A stretch of DNA of 28,744 nt, taken from NCBI GenBank assembly GCA_034439915.1, contig JAWXBI010000173.1, positions 1 to 28,744 on the forward strand, read 5' to 3'. The DNA is from JADJLQ01 sp034439915. Its GTDB lineage: Bacteria > Bacteroidota > Bacteroidia > Chitinophagales > Saprospiraceae. Positions 1 through 8,304 of this stretch are shown piece by piece. Within the stretch, counting starts at the first letter, position 1, and each line of letters begins with the position of its first letter. The notes under the pieces were generated by a model. The model was not told where the DNA came from, made no database searches, and worked only from the letters and a program-made list of their open reading frames with translations. The position numbers were made by a program, and so were the translations under genes.

Positions 1-2
1 AA

Positions 3-317
3 GGGGAACAGCCTCTGCAGGCTGCTGAAAGGGAGTTGACCGAAGAAACCGGATTAAAAGCCGCATTGTTTACGCCGGTACTGGAAATGCAGTTATCCAA
101 TTCGGCGACGGATGAGATATCCATATCTTATGTTGCAACCGGACTTTCACATGGGCCCTCCTCTCCGGAGGTCGATGAAAAACTGGAAGTAAAAAAAATC
201 CATTTCGATGAACTGGTGGATATGGTTGAACGAGGGGAGATAAAGGATGCCTTGTCTGTAGCCACCATACTCCGGGTCCATCTCCTAAAGGCCAAAGGAC
301 AGCTGGACCGTTTTTAG
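3..317 (+). CDS. Nudix hydrolase, C-terminal part (5' end outside window)
   Basis: The open frame runs in from the left edge; codons can be read from base 3, so the TTG at 36 is not the real start. The first residues give the back half of a Nudix box: a Glu, seven residues, then REL-x-EETGL, which matches GX5EX7REUXEEXGU with the leading glycine lying outside the window. This box binds the metal and catalyses hydrolysis of nucleoside diphosphate-linked substrates. The rest (about 80 residues) is the usual C-terminal half, including an acidic stretch around 'SSPEVDEKLEV'. The substrate cannot be told from this part; ADP-ribose-type pyrophosphatases have a similar C-terminal half. It ends with TAG at 315-317 and converges on the next gene, which is on the minus strand. 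Confidence 0.85.
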   Translation, partial: GEQPLQAAERELTEETGLKAALFTPVLEMQLSNSATDEISISYVATGLSHGPSSPEVDEKLEVKKIHFDELVDMVERGEIKDALSVATILRVHLLKAKGQLDRF

Positions 318-354
318 TACTTATCTAATTAGGGATTGTGCGTTGGGAACAATT

Positions 355-1251
355 TTATTTTTCCCCTTTCAGATCTTTATAAATAGTAGTGACCATGGCT
401 TCACTTTTAATAAAGCCGCTTCCGAAATTGGAGTCGTATTCTTTGCTGAGATTTAAGGCTTTGATCTGATCCAGGTCCAAGCCTTCATTGACCTTTTTTT
501 TGACCATATCTCTCAGTGCCATCACGGCGTCCCGTGCATCGCTGTAATCTTTTTTATTGGCCAGGTCCCCGTGACCTGGTATGATGATGGTCTCCTCGTC
601 GATGATCGTAAGTGTCCGGGATGCTCCAGCAATCCAGCCGTCCACGGAGCCCCCTGAATTTCGGTCAATGAATGGAAAACGCCCTTTCATAAAACAATCT
701 CCTGTATGTAGGACATTGCTTTTAGGCAGATAATAAAGTGCATCACCGTCGGTATGGGCATGATCCACGTGAAATATCATTACATCTTCTCCGTTGAGGT
801 GAACCTCCAGGTCGTCTCCAAACGTGATCACCGGCCAGGCGGCTTCCGGTGCAGCTTTTTGGGGTTGTGAAAAATTAATGATGCGCTGGTCGGCGGCCAG
901 GCGGGCTCGTACATTCTTGTGCGCCAAAATGGTGGCGCCCATTTTCGCAAAATTTTCATTACCCCCGGAATGGTCACCGTGGTAGTGGGTATTAAATAAA
1001 AATTTGACCTCTCCAGGATAGATAGCCTGAATTGCAGCGTTGATTTTCACTACTAACGGAGCAAACTGGTCATCGATCAATACATTCCCATCCTTACCGG
1101 ACAATACCATCATGTTGCCGGCTCCCTGCCACTGCAACATATGGATATGGTCTTTGATTTTAATGGTGGAGATGACGGCATCGTCCATATTGGCCTGGGC
1201 GGATGTAATAATTCCGAATCCTAAAAACAATAAAAGCAAAGTATATTTCAT
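355..1251 (-). CDS. Exported MBL-fold metallo-hydrolase
   Basis: A 298-residue metallo-beta-lactamase-fold protein with an N-terminal signal peptide (MKYTLLLLFLGFGIITSAQA), so it probably acts in the periplasm. The zinc motif THYHGDH is present near residue 90, followed by HAHTDGD, HTGD and IIPGHG, which supply the remaining metal ligands. Spacing and motifs are of the glyoxalase II/quinoprotein-relay-like group rather than a clear antibiotic beta-lactamase; the substrate is unknown. ATG at 1251 was chosen because it opens directly into the signal peptide; a TTG two codons upstream is possible but less likely. About 144 non-coding bases separate it from the CHAT pseudogene upstream, so it may have its own promoter, but I found no convincing one. 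Confidence 0.85.
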   Translation of the reverse strand: MKYTLLLLFLGFGIITSAQANMDDAVISTIKIKDHIHMLQWQGAGNMMVLSGKDGNVLIDDQFAPLVVKINAAIQAIYPGEVKFLFNTHYHGDHSGGNENFAKMGATILAHKNVRARLAADQRIINFSQPQKAAPEAAWPVITFGDDLEVHLNGEDVMIFHVDHAHTDGDALYYLPKSNVLHTGDCFMKGRFPFIDRNSGGSVDGWIAGASRTLTIIDEETIIIPGHGDLANKKDYSDARDAVMALRDMVKKKVNEGLDLDQIKALNLSKEYDSNFGSGFIKSEAMVTTIYKDLKGEK

Positions 1252-1401
1252 AAACAATAAATCGATTTAAGTCAATAAAATTAGATCATCCGGATCAGAT
1301 TCCAGAGAAATATTTCTTCATTCATCACATGATATGACGATTGCAAAGATTAGTTCATTTTCGTCACACAGGTAACCCGTACATCTGATGGCTTTGACAA
1401 A

Positions 1402-4400
1402 TTAATTTGCTGCCAGATCAACCTGCTTCCTTTTAGAGTGTCTATTAAAAAAGTAAATAAGAACAATCAATAGGATCATCCCGGAAACGATCCACTTTAC
1501 AGGCAATGTAAACGTATTTAACTTCATGGCTTCGTTATCCCCAAATAATACCAATCCAGCCCAGAAGTAAGGCTGCTTTGCAAAAGCCTGGCCTGATAAA
1601 ACGTAGTCCAGTTTTGATTTACGAAGGGCATCCGCCTTACCCATGCCTGCCTTGATATTGTTCAAAAATCCAACCACTATTTCTTTGGTGGAAGCATCAT
1701 TTGCTGGTCATAGACTCATTAATACATTTTTACATCCGGCTGATTTGAATGCCCTGGCCAAAGATTGAACTCCGTCACCGCGCCGGTATCGTCCAACTCC
1801 AGTATTGCATGCGCTTAAAATGGCTAATTCCGTATTCATACTGTATTCGTTTAACTCATAGGCAAAAAGCGGTTCATTTCCTTGTGTGGAGCGAAAAAAA
1901 AGCTGGGAATAATCGGGATTTTGATTATCAGCAACGGCATGCATAGCCAGGTGTACAATACGAGAATCGTTGGCATTATTCTTGAACGTTTGTTTGTCGA
2001 CATCCTTTCCTACAAAGCTCAGGCCATTCATGATTTTCGCCCCTTCAAGAACTTCAGGGATATTAAAATTCAAAGGACCTAGCGTAGCCCGGCTTTCAGA
2101 ATAAAATCCTTCCAACGTTTTAGCTTGCGTTTCAGTAACCTGTATGTTTTCTTTCCCTGAATACTCCGGTGCAAAACCGGAATAAAAATACCTGGCATTG
2201 GTATTTGATTTTTGAAGTAACAACTTGCTTGAAAATTCATAGTGAATGGAATGTTTTTTTATCATAGGCTCCCCGGCTGAATCCACAAGCATTTCAAATG
2301 GAATTTTAAACAATAATCCGTCCGGGATGACGATAAGGTGTTCGGAGGTCAGGTTCTTTTCAAAAGGGGCTAATAACAGATTATACATCTCTTTCGTCAC
2401 AGCTTCAAGTTCAAGTTGTACAGCCCGTTGACTGGAATATTGAATAAAGACATCCATATTATTTTTATCCCTGAGACTTAGTTTTTTAGAATAATTATAT
2501 TTTCCATCTGAAGAAATCAAGGTTGCAACCAGGTATTCATCGCCGACAAAATAATCGATTAATTGCGCCTGGTTTTCTTTCAGGTAGTTCAAAATTTCAG
2601 CCATGGGATATTCCATCCGCTCCGTGGGGTTGTAAATCTTTTGCAGCAATTCCTTATTATTTCCTTGCAGGATGTCCAAATCCGCTTCCAATTCAAATAA
2701 TGTTGATTTAAGCAGACCAAGTTGAAGTGAATCCTCCTTTTTATTTTCCTTTTGAGTGGATAAAATTTTTACTTTGGTCCGTTCAATTTCATTCTGTTGT
2801 TCGAGCACTGCAGCTAGAGGACTTTGAAGATGGGCTTCCCGTATCTCATATTTTTGAATGATGCAATTCCGTAATGTAATGGACTTATGCGCTTCAGACC
2901 AATTGATGAGGTTTTGTATGGATTGATCATTTTTATTTATCTGGTATTCTTCTGATGCCAGTCGGATAGCTGTTTCATATAAGGGATAGAATTCAATTTC
3001 CTGGGCAATTTTGCCTTCTTCAGAAAAATTTCTTTCCTGAAGATATACCAAGCCTTCATTGAAAAGATTGAACAATCTCAGGCAATCTTGCCGCTGATCC
3101 CGAATCATGTCTTGCCCTCCCATTTTAACCAGGGATTTAAACTCATAGCACAAAAAATACAATACGTTTTTGATATAGTCCGGTGTCAGGTTTGACCAAA
3201 TTATACGATTTTCCTTCAATGCTCCATAATTACCATCATTCAGGTAAGTATGATAAGCCGAGTCACAGATTGATAAAACATCTTTAAATTGTCCGGATTC
3301 AAAATAGAGTTGAACCAGTCGGGTTTGCCTGAGGTATTTGGCAATAAAATCATTAGGAGCAGAAACCATTTTTGATTTTACCAGCTCTATGGCATCCTGA
3401 ATTCTACCCTCCTGGGATAACACGTAACTCTTCTGATTATAAACAGGGATCAAACCAGTCCAATTATTCCTGGCTTGCAGTTGCTGAATCACAGAATCCA
3501 AAAACAAACCCGCTTTAATAAATTCTCGCTTTTGCATAGCCAATTCGGCATTAACACTATAGTATAGGTACTTAACGTTATTTTTTTCCCTCGGATATTT
3601 AATTAATAACTTGTCGACGTCATTGATTAAGGATTCGGCCAGACTGAATTCTTTTCTTGTGGATGCCATATAAGACTCCACTAATTTCGAGTTAATATAA
3701 CGTAAGGGAATACTCTTCAATAATCGATTAAGCGTTTTGGGTAATTCAAACATAAAATTATGTACTTCTATTAATCTCTTATTTTCTACCAGTTTTTCAC
3801 TTTGTTCATATAGTTTAAAATGGTAGTTGAGGATCTCCGTACTTTTATCATAATACAATTTCGCTTTCGTATAATCTCCGATTTAATCGTAAAATCCACC
3901 CATATTTCCATAGGCCAAGGAAAGAAAAATATCGTTGCTATCCAGGATTTCACGGCGCAAATCAAAAGAATGAAATAAATTTTCCCTGTATCTTTTTAAA
4001 TCTCCAAAATGACTATAACAGAAGGCTAATTTATTAAGAAACATGGTGGTAAGGATGTGCTTTTCACCAAAGTGTTCCATACAATGATCATATCCCTGTT
4101 GAAGGTATATAAATGCACTGTCATACAATCCAAGGAGTTGAAAACTAAAACCGATTTCAAAGAGTACATGACCATTAATCAAGCACAACCTATTGCCCAT
4201 GGATTGATGGCAAAGACCGGAATACCAATCCAATAAAGGTTTTAATGTATCAATTGATTTCTTTTTATCATCCTGGTCTCCTGCCCAGACAATTAATTGC
4301 TCTGCTTTTAATGAATCGAGATGAAAATCCGGGGGTCTTTGATTCAAATTACCAGATTCTAATTCTACATTTTTGCAGGCAACGGCAAACAGAAGGTATC

Positions 4401-4440
4401 CTGATGCGAGCAGCGTTGCAACAAATAATTTACCAATCAT
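1402..4440 (-). pseudogene. TPR-CHAT caspase-like protease lipoprotein, interrupted by two in-frame stops
   Basis: One reading frame of 1012 codons reads through three open segments separated only by stop codons. It starts with a lipoprotein signal (MIGKLFVATLLASGYLLFAVAC), continues as tetratricopeptide helices, then a coiled-coil-like stretch, then a CHAT domain, and ends in a transmembrane helix with a basic tail. The CHAT dyad is kept: His in HLAMHA (about residue 834) and Cys in LSACNTG (about residue 878). Stop 1 is TAA at 3885-3883 (codon 186) inside the TPR sequence FYD-stop-IGDYTKAKLYYDKS, where Leu (TTA) would fit. Stop 2 is TGA at 1710-1708 (codon 911), 33 residues after the catalytic Cys, where CHAT proteins have the conserved Trp (TGG) of the SLW-x-A-x-D motif. 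There is no frameshift. CHAT enzymes are cysteine peptidases often used in regulated proteolysis or cell death. The gene is most likely inactivated; assembly error or readthrough are alternatives. ATG 4440 is preferred to the TTG at 4464. Confidence 0.88.
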
Positions 4441-4686
4441 AGACTTACGTTTATCGATAAACAAACAAATAATTACCAGTATACTTGAATCGGATGATCG
4501 ATTTTGCCCACCCTATCATAGTGTTATAAAGTGAAAATAAACAAATAATTAATAAATCACAAGATCATAGTGACCGGGGTATCTGCTTAAATTGCACGAG
4601 TTATATACTTGGAATCAGGATTAAATCTAAAACGAAACAGGATCGCTTTAAATGCTAATTTTAAGCGGCTTCGTAGGTGTTTCTAA

Positions 4687-5346
4687 TTATATACATTCTT
4701 TTAATTCCTTCTCCGTATACGCCATCCCATGTACTTTTAATACGTCCTCCGAAACACCTGCCCATTTATTCGGGGTGTTTCCTTTGTAGCCGATGTCTTT
4801 AACCCCCATGGCCGATGAATAAAATCCGCTGGCCGTGAGGTTACGCATCAGGTTAAAAAAGCTCACACCCTGGGAATGTTCAGGTTTGGCTTTTTTAGGA
4901 TAAGCAATCAGATCCACTAATTCAATCTGCTGGGCTGATGAGACGTCCTTAAACGGTTTTTGGAATTTAGTCAGGCTTTGCAAGTCCAACCACCTCAATC
5001 CACCCCGCATAGGCACCTGGTGATTCGGTTGATCCTTGACTATAAATTCAATAAAATCCGGGACCCCGGCATCGGTAGCACTGCCGCTTACTGCATCTTT
5101 TGGGATGATAATATTGGCCAATATAGCGATGGTTGCCATTTCGTCGGCTGTAAAAAATGTTTTGGATACAATCTCCTGATACCTGGCGATTTCTTCAGGT
5201 TGACGCGAAGGGCCTTCCGGGGGTGTTTTGCCCGGATCGATTTTGGCTTCAGCGGGTTTGTTGTCTTCTGTTTTACAAGACTGCAATAAACCCATAGCGG
5301 TGACCGAACCGAGGGCTATTGTTTTGAGAGATTCGCGACGTTTCAT
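4687..5346 (-). CDS. Gluconate 2-dehydrogenase subunit 3 family protein (Tat-exported lipoprotein)
   Basis: A 219-residue small subunit of a membrane-associated dehydrogenase. The N-terminus MKRRESLKTIALGSVTAMG carries a twin-arginine-type signal followed by a lipobox-like LLQSC, so it is probably exported folded and lipid-anchored. The body matches the Gluconate_2-dh3 family: TFFTADEMATIAILANIIIP near residue 60 and a C-terminal block with SFFNLMRNLT, GFYSSAMGVKDIGYKGN and HGMAY. In this family it partners a GMC-type FAD subunit, and that gene lies upstream on the same strand, here separated by hicAB. ATG 5346 is used; a TTG six codons upstream would spoil the Tat signal. The true substrate of the complex is unknown. 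Confidence 0.87.
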   Translation of the reverse strand: MKRRESLKTIALGSVTAMGLLQSCKTEDNKPAEAKIDPGKTPPEGPSRQPEEIARYQEIVSKTFFTADEMATIAILANIIIPKDAVSGSATDAGVPDFIEFIVKDQPNHQVPMRGGLRWLDLQSLTKFQKPFKDVSSAQQIELVDLIAYPKKAKPEHSQGVSFFNLMRNLTASGFYSSAMGVKDIGYKGNTPNKWAGVSEDVLKVHGMAYTEKELKECI

Positions 5347-5384
5347 TTTGTTGATTTTTGACAAGAATAACTTTAGTTCGAGGA

Positions 5385-5600
5385 TCAGGTTAAGATTAGT
5401 GTTTCACTCATTGCGTTTGGTAAGGGAATATCGAAGCCTTCTTCTTTTAAGCCTTCCAGATGAAATTTTATGGCTTCAATGGTATTTTCAAGTGCAGATT
5501 CATAATCTTCTCCCATCCCTATGCATCCTGGCAAATCCGGAACATAAGCCCCGTATCCTCCATCCTGCACTTTTTCAATAATAATCACATATTTGAGCAT
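5385..5600 (-). CDS. hicB: HicB-family antitoxin (short, single domain)
   Basis: A 71-residue protein with the HicB fold signature: an N-terminal beta strand pair (LKYVIIIEKVQDGGYGAYVP), the conserved DLPGCIGMGEDYESALENTIEAIKFHLE block, and a short tail with PLP. It would neutralise the HicA toxin encoded five bases upstream. It ends after the RNase H-like domain and has no C-terminal ribbon-helix-helix or HTH domain, so unlike longer HicB proteins it may not bind its own promoter. ATG at 5600; TGA stop. The gene lies between hicA and the subunit 3 gene, all on the minus strand, so it could be carried on the dehydrogenase transcript. Confidence 0.85.
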   Translation of the reverse strand: MLKYVIIIEKVQDGGYGAYVPDLPGCIGMGEDYESALENTIEAIKFHLEGLKEEGFDIPLPNAMSETLILT

Positions 5601-5605
5601 GTATA

Positions 5606-5797
5606 TTATTTTAATAACTGTGCTTGTTTTAATATTGATTTTTCCATCTCTTTTGTAAGGTCATTGGAGAGCCTATGAACAGGAACGGTAACCAACCCCT
5701 TTTTAATTGAATGTTTAAATTGTTGGTGACTACCTTTTTGCCTAACCAAAAACCAACCATCTTGTTCGATTATTTTTATTATTTCTTTTGTTTTCAA
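5606..5797 (-). CDS. hicA: HicA-family mRNA interferase toxin
   Basis: A 63-residue dsRBD-like toxin that in characterised family members cleaves mRNA. It shows the family pattern: KTKEIIKIIEQDGWF at the start, then the catalytic GSH in RQKGSHQQFKH, a basic strand (KKGLVTVPVH), and a C-terminal helix (LTKEMEKSILKQAQLL). No ATG opens this frame; the likely start is TTG at 5797, directly before KTKEI, which gives normal HicA length. The longer frame to 5929 overlaps the GMC gene and has no HicA-like sequence, so it was not used. hicA starts 19 bases after the GMC stop and precedes hicB by five bases, the usual toxin-first order. Confidence 0.85.
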   Translation of the reverse strand: MKTKEIIKIIEQDGWFLVRQKGSHQQFKHSIKKGLVTVPVHRLSNDLTKEMEKSILKQAQLLK

Positions 5798-5816
5798 AAT
5801 TACCCTTTTCTGAAAA

Positions 5817-7553
5817 TTAGATTTCTTTCTTTTTAAATTGGTCAATAAGGTATTCGGAAGTACGCATAGACAGGGCCATGATGGTCCAGGTAGGGTTTTT
5901 GTCTGCCTGGGATACAAATGAACCGGCATCGGCTACGAAGAGATTTTTACATTCGTGTGCCTGTGCATATTTATTTAAAGGCCCTTTTTTAGGGTCATTC
6001 ATCATTCGAACTGTCCCTACTTCGTGTATGATGCGTCCCGGGGCAGCCAAGCCATAGTTATTCTCTGCTGTTCCGATTCCGTAGGTAATGGTAGCTCCCA
6101 TCTGGGTGAGGATTTCCTGAAAGGTCTCCTGCATATGTTTAGCTTGTTTGATTTCATAATCCGACCATTTGTAATTAAACCGCAATACCGGGATTCCGTA
6201 TTTGTCCACCACATTGGGATCGATCTCACAATAATTGTCTTCACGGGCAATGGCTTCACCCCGGCCGGCCATCCCCACGAATGCCCCATAAAAATTGCGG
6301 TAATCCTGTTTCAGGGATGCACCATAACCTCCTGCTTCTTTGGTCTGTCCTTTGACTGGGAATTTGCCATTGAGGTTTTCCATTCCCGACATAAATCCAT
6401 AACCCGGCATACGCATGCCACCACCGTATTCAATATGATACCCCCGCGGAAAATCCAGTTTTTTATTGTCCAGCCACCAGGGTGAATAGATGTGTGCACC
6501 TCCCACTCCGTCTTCATTATACCGCTCATGACCTATAAGTTCAGGCAAAACACCACCCATATCTTTTCCGGTGGAATCATGCAGGTATTTACCGACTATA
6601 TTACTTGAATTGGACAAACCATTTGGATGCCTGGATGATTTGGAATTGAGCATCAACCGAGCCGATTCGCATGCACTGGCAGCCAGGACCACCGCTCTTC
6701 CCCGGATACGGCTTTCCTGCATGGTCAGGCGATCCACATAGGAGACTCCGGTCGCTTTTCCTTCCGCATCTGTAGTCACTTCGCGGGCCATGGCGTTACA
6801 AATCAATTCCACATTTTTATTTTTCAACGCAGGGATGACCAGGCAGGATGAAGAGGCAAAATCAGCGTAATACTGACATCCCCTTCCACATTGGGCACAG
6901 TATACGCACACTCCACGTTCATCGTTTATTTTTTCAGTGAGCATGGAGAGCCGTGAAGGGATCACATTGACCCCTGCTTTTAATGCCCCTTTCTTGATAT
7001 ATAATTCGTGTAAACGTGGTTTCGGGGGCCTTAAAAAATACCCATCCGGATCATTGGGCAGGCCTTCATTGGTACCAAAAACCCCCAATAGTTTATCCAC
7101 CCGGTCATAATAAGGTTTAACTTCATCATAACCAATGGGCCAATCTTCCCCCAACCCATCATGACTCCTATGCTTAAAATCACGTGGACCAAAACGCAAT
7201 GATATCCTTCCCCAGTGATTGGTCCTTCCCCCCATCATCCTTGCACGCCACCAATCAAACGTGGATCCGTTCTTTTGAGTATAAGGCTCTCCGTCGATCT
7301 CCCAGCCTCCATAACAAGCATCCATATCACCAAAAGGGCGAAATTTGGTGCTGGCGCCCCGACGCGGAGATTCCCAATTCCATTTAAATTGGGTGATGTC
7401 TTTCTTAGGATCGTACATCGGTCCGGCTTCCAGTAAACAAACTTTCAGGCCGGCCTGACCCAGGATATAGGTGGCCATTCCCCCACCTGCACCGGAGCCG
7501 ACAATAACGACATCATAAACAGTCGGATTTTCTTTTATCTGAAGACTTTGCAT
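5817..7553 (-). CDS. GMC-family FAD-dependent oxidoreductase, large dehydrogenase subunit
   Basis: A 578-residue flavoprotein. The N-terminal Rossmann motif VVIVGSGAGGGMATYIL (residues 15-31) binds FAD, followed by LLEAGP; RMMGGRTNHWGR is the second GMC signature region; the C-terminal block HEVGTVRMMNDPKKGPLN plus NLFVADAGSFVSQADKNPT is the substrate/FAD-binding GMC_oxred_C domain. A cysteine cluster, CVYCAQCGRGC near residue 220, is typical of the bacterial membrane-dehydrogenase branch and might hold a metal centre. No signal peptide is seen; the family is thought to be exported with its Tat-bearing small subunit, here the gene at 4687-5346. It oxidises an alcohol or sugar, with electrons probably going to cytochrome c; the substrate is unknown. 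ATG 7553 sits four residues before the first conserved positions. Confidence 0.88.
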   Translation of the reverse strand: MQSLQIKENPTVYDVVIVGSGAGGGMATYILGQAGLKVCLLEAGPMYDPKKDITQFKWNWESPRRGASTKFRPFGDMDACYGGWEIDGEPYTQKNGSTFDWWRARMMGGRTNHWGRISLRFGPRDFKHRSHDGLGEDWPIGYDEVKPYYDRVDKLLGVFGTNEGLPNDPDGYFLRPPKPRLHELYIKKGALKAGVNVIPSRLSMLTEKINDERGVCVYCAQCGRGCQYYADFASSSCLVIPALKNKNVELICNAMAREVTTDAEGKATGVSYVDRLTMQESRIRGRAVVLAASACESARLMLNSKSSRHPNGLSNSSNIVGKYLHDSTGKDMGGVLPELIGHERYNEDGVGGAHIYSPWWLDNKKLDFPRGYHIEYGGGMRMPGYGFMSGMENLNGKFPVKGQTKEAGGYGASLKQDYRNFYGAFVGMAGRGEAIAREDNYCEIDPNVVDKYGIPVLRFNYKWSDYEIKQAKHMQETFQEILTQMGATITYGIGTAENNYGLAAPGRIIHEVGTVRMMNDPKKGPLNKYAQAHECKNLFVADAGSFVSQADKNPTWTIMALSMRTSEYLIDQFKKKEI

Positions 7554-7759
7554 TACAAATAAGTTTAAAGGTCTAATGTAACTAAATTCTATTGACGAAA
7601 AATGCCGGCAGGATATAAATTTATTTTACACGCTCTCCCCCGGACCCGTCCTGGTCATCATATTAACATCGTTTATCGGAAATTAAATTAGTAGGTGGAA
7701 CAACATATAGTATCAGCTAATGCAACCACGGTTTTCTTAATCGTCTTCCCTAAAAAGTA

Positions 7760-8227
7760 TCACTGGCCTGAGAGGTTTTTAACCATTAACGCCGCTGAAT
7801 CGGGGCACAATGATTTAAATTCCGCACTTCCTTTCAGTGCTTCAGGTGCTGCAAGGCGATCCAATCTTTGATAACCTCTTTTTGAAAAAAATGTTTCGGC
7901 AGTTTCAGTTAATAAATATAAATTCTGAAGGTTAAGTCCGGTGGCGTAAACTTCCAGCGTATTCACCAGATTTTGTGCCAAGCCTTGATTTCGAAATGCA
8001 GGAGCAACCCATAAACTCCGCAACAAACCATGGCTACCATAAATCTCCAGCCCGATACAACCGGATAAAGTTTGATTTGAAGTGGCTTTAAAAAAGTGTG
8101 GCAACCGGGAATCGAGATCAGAATAAATCAATTTATTCTGCTGTAGTGCTGAACGGATCACATGAAAATCATCATGCTCCGCTGGCAGGATTTTAATGGC
8201 AGAAAAGACGGTTTCCAAATAAGGCAA
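7760..8227 (-). CDS. GNAT N-acetyltransferase, ArsN2-like
   Basis: About 155 residues with a GNAT fold: LRSLWVAPAFRNQGLAQNLV is the acetyl-CoA pyrophosphate loop region (R/Q-x-x-G-x-A), followed by LYLLTETAETFFSKRGYQRLDR and a C-terminal AEFKSLCPDSAALMVK. This block order and the CP-(D/A)-SA ending match the arsenic-associated ArsN2 group, whose exact substrate is not settled. No other arsenic gene is visible in the window, so the link to arsenic rests on family resemblance only. No ATG is available; TTG at 8227 or 8218 must be the start, and an in-frame TAA just upstream limits the choice. It is divergent from the TonB receptor gene across a 77-base gap. Confidence 0.75.
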   Translation of the reverse strand: MPYLETVFSAIKILPAEHDDFHVIRSALQQNKLIYSDLDSRLPHFFKATSNQTLSGCIGLEIYGSHGLLRSLWVAPAFRNQGLAQNLVNTLEVYATGLNLQNLYLLTETAETFFSKRGYQRLDRLAAPEALKGSAEFKSLCPDSAALMVKNLSGQ

Positions 8228-8286
8228 TTTTGAACCTTAAAATTAATTATTTCAGATTAAAAAAGGTGGACCCGGTGCTTAAAGAC

Positions 8287-8294
8287 TAACTTTG
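8287..8294 (+). promoter_or_regulatory. Bacteroidota-type -7 promoter element of the TonB receptor gene
   Basis: TAACTTTG fits the TAnnTTTG -7 element of the primary sigma factor of Bacteroidota. It lies 10 bases before the ATG at 8305, so the leader would be very short. The -33 region (about 8265) has GTGGAC rather than a clean TTG. Confidence 0.55.
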
Positions 8295-8304
8295 CTATCG
8301 ATAT

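Noticed and set aside
1708..1710. UGA read as tryptophan
   Set aside because: TGA is used as the real stop of several intact genes here (hicB, the acetyltransferase, nadB), and TAA and TAG also interrupt frames, so code reassignment does not fit.
5798..5929. N-terminal extension of hicA to 5929
   Set aside because: The extra 44 codons overlap the GMC coding end and do not resemble HicA; the domain starts at the TTG at 5797.
6024..6485. Plus-strand 153-codon frame opposite the GMC gene
   Set aside because: It is antisense to the conserved GMC coding sequence and shows no recognisable protein features.
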